This document shows, in pieces, positions 42,978 to 50,110 of a DNA stretch of 50,110 nt. Both the position numbers and the translations under genes were made by a program. The notes under the pieces were generated by a model. It was not told the DNA's origin. It saw nothing but the letters and a program-made list of their open reading frames with translations, and searched no databases. Numbering within the stretch: the stretch's first letter is position 1; each line of letters opens with the position of its first letter. The DNA lies in the NCBI GenBank assembly GCA_964467925.1, contig CAYXSX010000011.1, positions 1 through 50,110 of the forward strand, written 5' to 3'. Source of the DNA: CAYXSX01 sp964467925 (lineage in GTDB: Bacteria > Pseudomonadota > Alphaproteobacteria > Micavibrionales > Micavibrionaceae).

Positions 42978-45900
42978 ATGAAAAAATGTAAAACATATAA
43001 CGATATACAAAAAGCAAAGCACCTATGGTGCTCAATTTTGCTTGCCATTTGCATTGTTCTTAGCATACCCTCTCCATCCCTTGCCGCTTGCGCCGACCCT
43101 GTGGGTGCCGAAGGGCAAATGACATACAACACCACACATAAAGTCGTGCAATTCTGCGACGGTACGAACTGGTACACGACCAAAGATGGCGGCGGCACGA
43201 ATCCGTTTGACAATACGAACTGCACGGATGGAGCGGGAGCCATATACAACGCCTCCACCCAGAAATTCGAATGCGTACAGGCTTCAGATGCAAACTATAA
43301 CAGCGTTGTGTTGCTGGCGCATTTTGACAGCGATTTTTCAGATTCATCCGCCAGCAATCATACTCTTACTGCTAACGGAAATACTACAATCTCCACCGCG
43401 CAGAAAAAATTTGGCGCCGGCAGCGCTTATTTCGATGGATCGGGCGATTACTTAAGCATTGTCAATAACGGCGATTTCACATTTGGCACAGGCGATTTCA
43501 CAATCGAGGGCTGGTTCTATATTACAGCGGCTAGCAGCTATGCCACACTTTTCACAACCGCCCCCACGACCAACTCACAAGGTGTATGGCTTGGCACAAA
43601 CCCCAGCGGAAACTGGGATGCCAATATGGCGGCCGGAGGGTCATGGGAGACCATTGGGAACAGCGATCCTGTAACATTAAACACGTGGGTGCATCTGGCT
43701 TATGTGCGCAGTGGCAGCAATATTTATCTGTTTGAAAACGGCACGTTGATTGATTCCAGAACGAGCTCTTTAGACCTGAACGCAAACACAACAGTCACCA
43801 TAGGCGGTCGTACATTAAGTAGCCAATATACTACAGGCTATATCGACGAATTGCGTGTTACCAAAGGTGTGGCGCGCTACACCTCCAACTTCACCGTGCC
43901 TGCCGAAGTCTTCCCGGATGCAGTTGTATCGCAGACTGACGCAAATTACGATAATGTCGTTCTGCTTCTAAATGCTGAACAAATGGCCGACAGCGCCACG
44001 AACTTTACCGATAAATCGATTCAAAATCATACGATGACAGCAGAGGGAAACGCCAAGTCATCCTTTAGCTCCAAAAAATTCGGTGATGCCTCAATGTATT
44101 TCGACGGCACAAACGATACAATAAGCACTCCAGACAGCGCCGATTGGGATTTTGGAGCTGGGGATTTCACCGTTGAAGGATGGGTAAAGTTCGGCGCTCT
44201 GCCCGCGAACGGCGCTTATGCCGCACTCGTCAATCAGGCAAGCTGGAATACCGGGCAAAGATCTTGGTTTGTAGGGATGCAAGGCCAAGCATCCGGACAG
44301 CGTTTTACATTTTTCTACACAACTGACGGCTCTAATTGGACATACTTTTACGGTGATACGGTTTCATACTCAACCGGCGCTTGGTACCATTTTGCAGTTG
44401 TCCGGGACGGAAGCAATGTCCGGATATTTGTAAACGGCCAACAAACCGGATCAGCCGGAAATATCAGCACCAATACCATTTTTAACGGCACCAACAATCT
44501 GGAAGTCGGCGGACGCGATGCTACAGAGACCGCACAAGACTTTAACGGTAATCTCGATGACATTCGCATCACTAAGGGCGTGGCTCGGTATACCGCAGAT
44601 TTCACTCCGCCTGATTACGAACTGCCGTACGAGGCCGATGTCGTCACTAGTGATTCCAGTTACAACAATGTTGTCCTGTTAACGCACTTCGATACCGATC
44701 TCTCCGATTCCTCTCCCAGTAGCCACACATTAACCGCCCTCGGCGATGCCGCCGTTTCAAGTTCCCAGAAAAAATTCGGGGCTGGCTCTCTGGCTCTTGA
44801 TGGTTCAGGAGACTATCTTACCGTCCCGGATAGTGATGACTGGTGGTTTGGAACGGGAGATTTCACGATTGAGGCCAATGTAAGGTTTAACGCATTACCC
44901 GCCTCCGGAGCGTTCTATGGCATCGTCAGCCAGATACCAGGGGGAACAGATGGCTGGTCAGCCTACATTTATAATAATGGCGGCACGATGGAGTTGCGTT
45001 TCTTCCGTCGTGTGAGCGGTGCCGGAGACGCCTTTGTACGTACTATCGGCATCACGACAAATACTTGGTACCATTTTGCATGGACGCGTCAGGGAAACAC
45101 CTTCCGCATGTTCCAAGACGGAAACCAACTTGGTACAAGCGACAATATGACGGTAGGTTTATCAAATATAACCCATACTCTTGAAATCGGGGCTCACAAT
45201 ACCGCTTCAGATCCGCTTAATGGTAATATTGACGAGTTGCGCATTACCAAGGGCGTTGCCCGTTATACATCCAGCTTCATACCCCCGACGGCAGCTTTCC
45301 CGGATAGCGCACCCGATGCTTTTACCTTTACCGATCAGACCGGTGTAACCACATCGACGGCAATAGAATCAAACATTATCCAGATCAGCGGCATGGATGA
45401 CGGCACGGCAATCTCTATTTCCGGTGACGGCTCGCCACAATACCGTATCTGCGCGGACGCCACTTGTTCCAGTGCACCCTCTTATACTTCCTCATCAGGT
45501 ACGATTAATGCCGGCGATTACGTTCAGTTAAAACTGACCTCTAATGCCTTCGAAGGCACAACCAACAGCGCAACGCTGACCATAGGACCACTCAGCGATC
45601 AGTGGGACGTAACGACAAGTGGAACCCCTGGCGATAATAATTACGACGATACAATCCTTCTATTAAGCGGCAATGATCATACGAACACTGGACGCTTCAC
45701 GGACAGTTCACGTTACAACCGTGTCGTATCGCGGATTGGCGATACCCTAACATCGAACTCCGTTAAAAAATATGGCTTTGGAAGCCTGTACTTTGATGGG
45801 AACAGTGATGTACTCACGATTCCATACAACAGTGATTTTGTTTTCGGAACCGGGGATTTCACGATTGAATGGTATGAATACAGAACATCCGACACAGGAT

Positions 45901-46853
45901 TCCAGGCAACCTTTAACATTGGATATAACCAATATACAGGCATGCAGATACAGCGTGCCAACGGCGGGGGCGGATACGCTTTATACTGGAGTAACTCTTC
46001 AAACAATCCTGTTGGCATTCTATCCGAGCCCTCCGCACCGGCGCTTAACACCTGGGTGCATTATGCCGTAGTTCGCTCTGGAAACAACTTCACCTTATAC
46101 CGGGACGGAACGTCAGTATCGACAGGAACATCAACGGTAAGTTTCGGCACATCTAATTCTTTCCCGCTTTATATTGGCGGTGCATACACAGCGGGCAGCC
46201 ACTGGTTCCCAGGCTATCTTGATGAAATTCGTATAACAAAAGGTGTGGCACGCTATACTTCCAACTTCACCCCCCCTGCCGAAGAGTTTCTTGCTACCGG
46301 ACCCGGAACCGGAAGCAATACAGCCACACAACCTGTCTTTGATCCAACACGCCTTGCCAATGTTTCTGTACTTAAGAATTACAACAAAACACTTTATGTC
46401 TACGATGGCAACGGAACTTCTCTCGGTGCCAATTACGGCCTGTATTCTATCAATAGCGGCAAGTATTACATGGAGTTCAACTATGTCGGTGATGGAAACT
46501 CTGTCACTGTCGGCGTTGTAAACGCCAGCCAGGGATCAAGCCCTGATTTTAGAAACCTGAACACGAGCAACGCTTTTGGACGGCTATTTGGATCCGCTGG
46601 TCCGGCGGGAGGGACGAACATCAGTTCTGGTGATACTATCGGTGTTGCGATTGACGCTACAGCCAAAACGCTCGATATATATCGCAACAACGTAAAAGAC
46701 ACAGCGATGTCAGGAACCTATAGTGTCACCGGCAACGTGTTTTTCGCATGGGAAACATGGAACGCCGGAAGCGTAAGAGCCAAAGATATCGCCGATTATT
46801 CTTACTCGCCGCCTTCCGGTTACACAGCAGGATGGGTAAGCTCAAGTCAGTAA
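42978..46853 (+). CDS. Secreted adhesin-like protein 4: four LamG domains, Ig-like domain, SPRY-like domain
   Basis: 1291 residues from ATG 42978; the ATG three codons upstream overlaps the GCGGA that best serves as ribosome-binding site. Signal peptide ending SLA about residue 37, shared module C-A-D-P-V-G-A-E-G-Q-M-T-Y-N then VQFCDGTNW. LamG domains lie at about 105-315, 323-551, 560-776 and 888-1108, each ending in a version of 'IDELRITKGVARYTSNFTPP'. The Ig-like repeat ('FTFTDQTGVTTSTAIESNIIQISGMDDG') sits at about 778-881 between LamG 3 and 4. The last 170 residues are SPRY-like ('GKYYMEFNYVGDGNSVTVGVVNAS', 'GDTIGVAIDATAKTLDIYRNN'). The largest of the five satellites. Confidence 0.87.
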   Translation: MKKCKTYNDIQKAKHLWCSILLAICIVLSIPSPSLAACADPVGAEGQMTYNTTHKVVQFCDGTNWYTTKDGGGTNPFDNTNCTDGAGAIYNASTQKFECVQASDANYNSVVLLAHFDSDFSDSSASNHTLTANGNTTISTAQKKFGAGSAYFDGSGDYLSIVNNGDFTFGTGDFTIEGWFYITAASSYATLFTTAPTTNSQGVWLGTNPSGNWDANMAAGGSWETIGNSDPVTLNTWVHLAYVRSGSNIYLFENGTLIDSRTSSLDLNANTTVTIGGRTLSSQYTTGYIDELRVTKGVARYTSNFTVPAEVFPDAVVSQTDANYDNVVLLLNAEQMADSATNFTDKSIQNHTMTAEGNAKSSFSSKKFGDASMYFDGTNDTISTPDSADWDFGAGDFTVEGWVKFGALPANGAYAALVNQASWNTGQRSWFVGMQGQASGQRFTFFYTTDGSNWTYFYGDTVSYSTGAWYHFAVVRDGSNVRIFVNGQQTGSAGNISTNTIFNGTNNLEVGGRDATETAQDFNGNLDDIRITKGVARYTADFTPPDYELPYEADVVTSDSSYNNVVLLTHFDTDLSDSSPSSHTLTALGDAAVSSSQKKFGAGSLALDGSGDYLTVPDSDDWWFGTGDFTIEANVRFNALPASGAFYGIVSQIPGGTDGWSAYIYNNGGTMELRFFRRVSGAGDAFVRTIGITTNTWYHFAWTRQGNTFRMFQDGNQLGTSDNMTVGLSNITHTLEIGAHNTASDPLNGNIDELRITKGVARYTSSFIPPTAAFPDSAPDAFTFTDQTGVTTSTAIESNIIQISGMDDGTAISISGDGSPQYRICADATCSSAPSYTSSSGTINAGDYVQLKLTSNAFEGTTNSATLTIGPLSDQWDVTTSGTPGDNNYDDTILLLSGNDHTNTGRFTDSSRYNRVVSRIGDTLTSNSVKKYGFGSLYFDGNSDVLTIPYNSDFVFGTGDFTIEWYEYRTSDTGFQATFNIGYNQYTGMQIQRANGGGGYALYWSNSSNNPVGILSEPSAPALNTWVHYAVVRSGNNFTLYRDGTSVSTGTSTVSFGTSNSFPLYIGGAYTAGSHWFPGYLDEIRITKGVARYTSNFTPPAEEFLATGPGTGSNTATQPVFDPTRLANVSVLKNYNKTLYVYDGNGTSLGANYGLYSINSGKYYMEFNYVGDGNSVTVGVVNASQGSSPDFRNLNTSNAFGRLFGSAGPAGGTNISSGDTIGVAIDATAKTLDIYRNNVKDTAMSGTYSVTGNVFFAWETWNAGSVRAKDIADYSYSPPSGYTAGWVSSSQ

Positions 46854-46923
46854 GAGTATAAGCTACATATAATGAAACAATTAATGAAGAGAGTAATTCG
46901 ATAAAAGATTTAAAGATATAAAT

Positions 46924-48453
46924 ATGGATGGTATGAGAATAAGAAATTTACTTTTTGCTTTTCTTTTAATTTGCGTCGTTCTGGGCGCAACACCCGTCTA
47001 CGCAGCCTGCTCCAATCCGGTCGGAGAGGAGGGGCAGGTTGTTTACAACACCTCTTATGACACCGTTCAATATTGCAACGGCACCAATTGGTACTCCATG
47101 AAAGGGTGCTCCTCCAGTGGGAATATAGATTTAACCGGCTGCACAGATGGAAACATACCCACCTACGACCAATCTTCGGGAAATCTTATATGTGGCAGTG
47201 GTAGTGGCGGAAACGTTTTATCCACGACTGTATGGAACAGCTCTGACAAAGGGGCAAATGTTATACTTTCCAACGGTAACCTGACGGCGGCCATGAATGG
47301 CGTCACTCAAGGTGTCAGAGCTACAACCGGTGTTTCTGCGGGGAAATATTACTGGGAAATCAAGCACGATTCCGTTGCCGCCAATATCATGGTCGGTATC
47401 GCTAATGCCTCACAATCATTAAATACCTGGTTCGGTTCTTCTTTAAACTCCGTTGCAATGCAATTGACCAACGGAATGGTTTACAAAAACAGCAGCGTCC
47501 AGACTACGTATAATGGATCTTCGCAAAATGACATCATAATGGTCGCCGTAGACCTGACCAATAATATGATATTCTTTGGCGAAAACGGGACATGGCATGG
47601 AAGCAGCGACCCCGCGACAGGAACTAACCCCGCCGCCACTTTTACTGCCGGAATATGGTACCCGGCTTATTCTGATAGCGGGGGAGCCGGAAACACTCAG
47701 GTAACCGCAAGATTTTCAGAATCTCAATGGTCATATTCCGCGCCTGCCGGTTACGGAATGGTTAGTGAAAGCTCCGCATGCGCAAGCGGCTCGCAAACTT
47801 ATACGGCATCAGGAACATACCCGCTAACGATACCAACCAAATGCGGAAGCGTAACTGTCAAATTGTGGGGTGCGGGCGGCGGATCCGGTAGTGACGGGCC
47901 TTCAGGAGGATGGGGTGCCTATGTGACTGGCCAGCTTAACGGCGTCGCCGGTAAAACCATCGAAGTGAAAGTCGGTGGCGCGGGTGCTGTTGGTTCTGGT
48001 GGTTTTAACGGCGGTGCTAGCGGTGGTTCGGGTGCTGCCAGCAGGGTTGCGGGCGGCGGCGGCGGCGCTACAACTTTAAGCATTGATGGCACTTATGTAG
48101 CAGCAGCGGGCGGCGGCGGCGGCGGCGGCGCTTATAATGATGGTGGACATTCCGGTTCTACCGATACAGTCTCTGTAGGGTCGTTCACTTTGAGTGGCGG
48201 CGGCGGATCCAATGGTTCAGGCGACCAGTTCAATGGTTGTAACGCAGGCGGCGGCGGCGGCGGCGGCGGCGGTTCAGGCGGCCAGTCCGGCTCTTGTAAC
48301 AACGGTAATCCCGATGGAGACGAGGGCGGCGGCGCAGGAAAAAGTATTATTCCATCTGGCGGCAGTGCAACAGCACTCAATACATCTGATGCCAATTATA
48401 ACGGCACCGCTGGAAAAACGGCTCAGCCCGGAATGGTTCATATTTCCTGGTAA
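46924..48453 (+). CDS. Secreted adhesin-like protein 5: cysteine module, SPRY-like domain, glycine-rich tip domain
   Basis: 509 residues (an in-frame ATG four codons in is an alternative start). Signal peptide ending VYA; shared module C-S-N-P-V-G-E-E-G-Q-V-V-Y-N then VQYCNGTNW. SPRY-like domain about 101-279 ('GKYYWEIKHDSVAANIMVGIANAS', 'NDIIMVAVDLTNNMIFFGENGTW'). From about 284 the protein is a glycine-rich domain: 'SVTVKLWGAGGGSGSDGPSGGWGAYVTGQL', 'EVKVGGAG', several poly-glycine runs, ending 'AQPGMVHISW'. This is like the glycine-rich domains of some phage receptor-binding tips, where poly-glycine II helices pack into a sandwich. Two of the glycine runs are seven tandem GGC triplets (48109-48129 and 48247-48267). 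Last gene of the locus. Confidence 0.86.
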   Translation: MDGMRIRNLLFAFLLICVVLGATPVYAACSNPVGEEGQVVYNTSYDTVQYCNGTNWYSMKGCSSSGNIDLTGCTDGNIPTYDQSSGNLICGSGSGGNVLSTTVWNSSDKGANVILSNGNLTAAMNGVTQGVRATTGVSAGKYYWEIKHDSVAANIMVGIANASQSLNTWFGSSLNSVAMQLTNGMVYKNSSVQTTYNGSSQNDIIMVAVDLTNNMIFFGENGTWHGSSDPATGTNPAATFTAGIWYPAYSDSGGAGNTQVTARFSESQWSYSAPAGYGMVSESSACASGSQTYTASGTYPLTIPTKCGSVTVKLWGAGGGSGSDGPSGGWGAYVTGQLNGVAGKTIEVKVGGAGAVGSGGFNGGASGGSGAASRVAGGGGGATTLSIDGTYVAAAGGGGGGGAYNDGGHSGSTDTVSVGSFTLSGGGGSNGSGDQFNGCNAGGGGGGGGGSGGQSGSCNNGNPDGDEGGGAGKSIIPSGGSATALNTSDANYNGTAGKTAQPGMVHISW

Positions 48454-48477
48454 TGCAATATCATGTCTCAATTGCCT

Positions 48478-48492
48478 TGAACTGATAGTTCA
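48478..48492 (+). repeat. Short hairpin after the adhesin locus
   Basis: TGAACT-GAT-AGTTCA, a perfect 6-bp stem with a three-base loop, 25 bp after the last adhesin stop and 20 bp before the tRNA gene. There is no proper T-run, so it is at best a weak or factor-dependent terminator. Confidence 0.3.
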
Positions 48493-48512
48493 TGCTATTT
48501 CATAAGCGGCAA

Positions 48513-48588
48513 GCGCCCGTAGCTCAGCGGATAGAGCACTGGTTTCCGAAGCCAGGGGTCGCAGGTTCAAGTCCTGCCGGGCGCGCCA
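48513..48588 (+). tRNA. tRNA-Arg (anticodon CCG)
   Basis: 76 nt with all four stems: acceptor GCGCCCG/CGGGCGC, D arm GCTC-AGCGGATA-GAGC, anticodon arm CTGGT-TTCCGAA-GCCAG with CCG at 34-36, a five-base variable loop, and T arm GCAGG-TTCAAGT-CCTGC. The discriminator base is G and CCA is encoded. It reads CGG arginine codons. It is bordered on the left by the adhesin locus. Confidence 0.97.
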
Positions 48589-48739
48589 TCCGCTTTCGCT
48601 GAATTTCGCAAAGCGAAATTCTAGCTACAGCGCGATAGCGGTGTAGCGTGCGAAACGGATTGTCACGCTGTAGTGAGCATCGCGAACGAAAGCGGACCAA
48701 CCAAGCAGTGGGCCCTCCGAAGCCTTGGCGTAGGAGGGC
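48589..48739. repeat. Structured palindromic element directly after tRNA-Arg
   Basis: Starts at the base after the tRNA CCA. An outer 10-bp stem pairs TCCGCTTTCG (48589-48598) with CGAAAGCGGA (48687-48696). Inside are a perfect 9-bp hairpin GAATTTCGC-AAA-GCGAAATTC (48601-48621) and a 9-bp hairpin with one mismatch (48625-48646). A separate stem GCCCTCC / GGAGGGC (48712-48718 / 48733-48739) encloses GAAGCCTTGGCGTA and lies just after the stop of the leftward ABC gene. The outer stem with two internal hairpins is a multibranched fold. The last stem resembles a dispersed repeat I recall from other bacterial genomes (unverified). Confidence 0.6.
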
Positions 48740-48745
48740 TATAGA

Positions 48746-49690
48746 CTATTCCGCTGCATCTTCTGCTTTCGTTAACTGGATAAACACATCTTCCAAATCG
48801 CTTTCCGTCGTTGTGATATCGGCGATGCCGTACCCGGCATCCTGGATGATTTTGATCATCCGACCCACCACCTCGTCCGCCGGGCGGTAGGGAACGATAA
48901 CGGAGCGTTTTCCGGCCTTCTTGGCGGAAAGCTTCGCCAGTTCTTCGGGCATTTTTTCCATGGGACGATCAAGGCGGAAACGGATTTCCTTGTTGTCGAT
49001 GCGCGATAACAGGCTTTCCGTGTCTTCATTCGCGATCACGCGGCCGTGATTGATAATGGCGATCTGATCGCACAGCTCCTGCGCCTCCTCCAGATAATGG
49101 GTGGTCAGCAAGATCGTTACACCGCGCGCATTGAGCGCCTTCACGTTTTCCCAAAGCTGTTTGCGAAGCTCCACATCCACGCCCGCGGTGGGTTCATCGA
49201 GCACAAGGATCGGCGGGCTGTGCACCATCGCCTTGGCCACCATCAGACGGCGGCGCATACCGCCCGAAAGCGAGCGCGTGTAGGCATTCGCCTTATCGGC
49301 GAGGCCGACCATATCCAGAATTTCTTTCGTGCGGCGTTCGCCCTTTGGCACGCCGTAAAGCCCGGCCTGCAACTCCAGCAACTGCGCGGGGGTAAAAAAC
49401 GGGTCGTAATTGATTTCCTGCGGCACCACGCCGATGGCCGCGCGGGTGTTGCGCTCGTCCTTGTCGATATCGATATCCCAGATTTTGACGCTGCCCGATG
49501 TTTTCATCACCAGCCCCGCCATGATGTTGATAATCGTGGACTTCCCCGCCCCGTTCGGGCCGAGAAGGCCGAAAATCGAACCTTTTGGAATGGTCAAATC
49601 AATATCGGTCAGCGCCACCTTGGCCGGAGATTTCCCCGAGGCCTTGTAGGTTTTGTTCAGTTTTGAAATTTCAATCGCGTTTTGTGCCAT
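48746..49690 (-). CDS. ABC transporter ATP-binding protein (ABC-2 / YadG-like)
   Basis: 314 residues. Complete nucleotide-binding domain: Walker A 'GLLGPNGAGKST', Q-loop 'VVPQEINYD', signature 'TRSLSGGMRRRL', Walker B 'ILVLDEPTAGVD' and H-loop 'LLTTHYLEEAQELCDQIAIINHGRVIANED'. The last 90 residues form the small C-terminal domain common in ATPases of ABC-2 type exporters (YadG, drug or polysaccharide export). The membrane partner is not in the window; a leftward continuation is excluded by the tRNA, and the upstream neighbour is a hydrolase. It starts 3 bp after the hydrolase stop, so the two are co-transcribed. Confidence 0.93.
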   Translation of the reverse strand: MAQNAIEISKLNKTYKASGKSPAKVALTDIDLTIPKGSIFGLLGPNGAGKSTIINIMAGLVMKTSGSVKIWDIDIDKDERNTRAAIGVVPQEINYDPFFTPAQLLELQAGLYGVPKGERRTKEILDMVGLADKANAYTRSLSGGMRRRLMVAKAMVHSPPILVLDEPTAGVDVELRKQLWENVKALNARGVTILLTTHYLEEAQELCDQIAIINHGRVIANEDTESLLSRIDNKEIRFRLDRPMEKMPEELAKLSAKKAGKRSVIVPYRPADEVVGRMIKIIQDAGYGIADITTTESDLEDVFIQLTKAEDAAE

Positions 49691-49693
49691 GGC

Positions 49694-50110
49694 CTATCCC
49701 TTTAAAAACTCAGCGTCGGAAGAGAGATAGTCCTGCGCCCCCTGCCCTTCAAGCCATTCGCGGGCGGCGTCATCGCCCTTGAGCTTGTAATTCCAATAGG
49801 CCAGAGCGAAGATTTTGATTAAATCCTCGTGCCGTTCGCGCAAGGGGTTGGCATCGAGCTTGCCGCGCGTGCCGTTATAAACCATATGATCGCCGCCGTG
49901 TTTAATGAGCGCGAATTTCTCCGGCGAGGAAGAATGCTCATACACCGCCATGCGCTGTTTGTACCCGAACCCTTCGATGGGGGAATCGTCTTCTGTGCCC
50001 GTCATGTGCAGCAAAGGCAGCGTAATGGAGCCGTAAATTTCCGCGTCCGGTTCATCCCCCACCAGATGGCGGATCGGCACGGGGGAATAAAGAATGCCCG
50101 CCTTGAAACG
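49694..50110 (-). CDS. Alpha/beta hydrolase, C-terminal part (gene runs off the right edge)
   Basis: 139 codons are inside the window, and the frame is open at the right edge, beginning in-window with RFKAGILYSPVPIRHLVG, so the GTG at 50080 is internal and not a start. 'YGSITLPLLHMTGTEDDSPI' is the strand-turn with the acid residue, and 'FALIKHGGDHMVYNG' has the histidine of an alpha/beta-hydrolase catalytic triad; the nucleophile elbow lies outside the window. The pattern resembles dienelactone-hydrolase/PET-hydrolase-like esterases. The substrate is unknown. It ends 3 bp before the ABC ATPase gene and probably belongs to its operon. Confidence 0.75.
   Translation of the reverse strand, partial: RFKAGILYSPVPIRHLVGDEPDAEIYGSITLPLLHMTGTEDDSPIEGFGYKQRMAVYEHSSSPEKFALIKHGGDHMVYNGTRGKLDANPLRERHEDLIKIFALAYWNYKLKGDDAAREWLEGQGAQDYLSSDAEFLKG

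Noticed and set aside
31295..48453. A prophage
   Set aside because: Fibre, LamG, S74 and glycine-rich parts are phage-like, but there is no integrase, terminase, capsid, portal, tail tube or lysis gene. All five satellites carry Sec signal peptides and the fibre has membrane anchors, which phage tail proteins lack.
48478..48492. A rho-independent terminator closing the adhesin locus
   Set aside because: The stem is only six AT-rich pairs and no run of T follows, so it is kept only as a hairpin.
50080..50080. GTG at 50080 as the start of the hydrolase gene
   Set aside because: The frame continues upstream to the window edge with family-like residues (KAGILYSP), so the gene is truncated by the window and does not start here.

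Overview
The window is a piece of an alphaproteobacterial chromosome of moderate GC content. The evidence is the 5' end of a 16S rRNA gene at the left edge, a hemC-hemD-mic60-hemY heme/membrane operon, a GapR (DUF2312) nucleoid protein, a DUF1489 protein, a COQ9 homologue and an ABC1/COQ8-type kinase. The wall-anchored fibre and lectin locus on the right, together with this gene set, would fit a Micavibrio-like (possibly predatory or surface-attached) lineage. That is a guess from gene content; no phylogeny was possible.

Layout. 1-540: start of an rRNA operon reading left, with its promoter, AT-rich upstream element and long leader. 540-4160: a lipoprotein of unknown function, a Na+/phosphate cotransporter that seems to use a rare AUU start, and a DUF1489 protein. 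4254-12775: a surface polysaccharide locus. A six-SLBB Wza-type export protein and a family 2 glycosyltransferase read right. They converge on a leftward operon of TauE/SafE permease, O-antigen ligase/polymerase, family 4 glycosyltransferase, Wzz-type chain-length protein and family 2 glycosyltransferase. 12860-15633: two uncharacterised proteins, a clear terminator and a rhomboid protease. 15630-20576: hemC-hemD-mic60-hemY (leftward). 20584-20756: a long imperfect palindromic repeat separating hemC from tsaD. 20765-30877: housekeeping genes (tsaD, gpsA, EVE protein, EamA transporter, acs, gapR, a DotI/IcmL-like protein, coq9, ABC1 kinase) with two copies of a palindromic intergenic repeat and one orphan gene.

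31295-48453 is the most unusual part: six consecutive rightward genes that look like one surface-adhesion locus. The first encodes a 2561-residue fibre. It has an N-terminal membrane helix with a pseudopilin-like head, 18 GxVGIGT-type fibre repeats, a LamG lectin domain, phage-tail-fibre 'DAATKAYVD' repeats, a peptidase S74 intramolecular chaperone with the Ser/Lys pair, and a second membrane helix at the very C terminus. Five secreted proteins follow. All begin with a signal peptide and the same small two-cysteine module (ending FCdGTnW), then carry different combinations of LamG, Ig-like, SPRY-like and glycine-rich phage-tip-like domains. The two-cysteine module also occurs inside the giant fibre, so the proteins draw on a shared set of parts. 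A tRNA-Arg(CCG) followed by a structured palindromic element closes the locus. An ABC-transporter ATPase and the 3' part of an alpha/beta hydrolase gene end the window.
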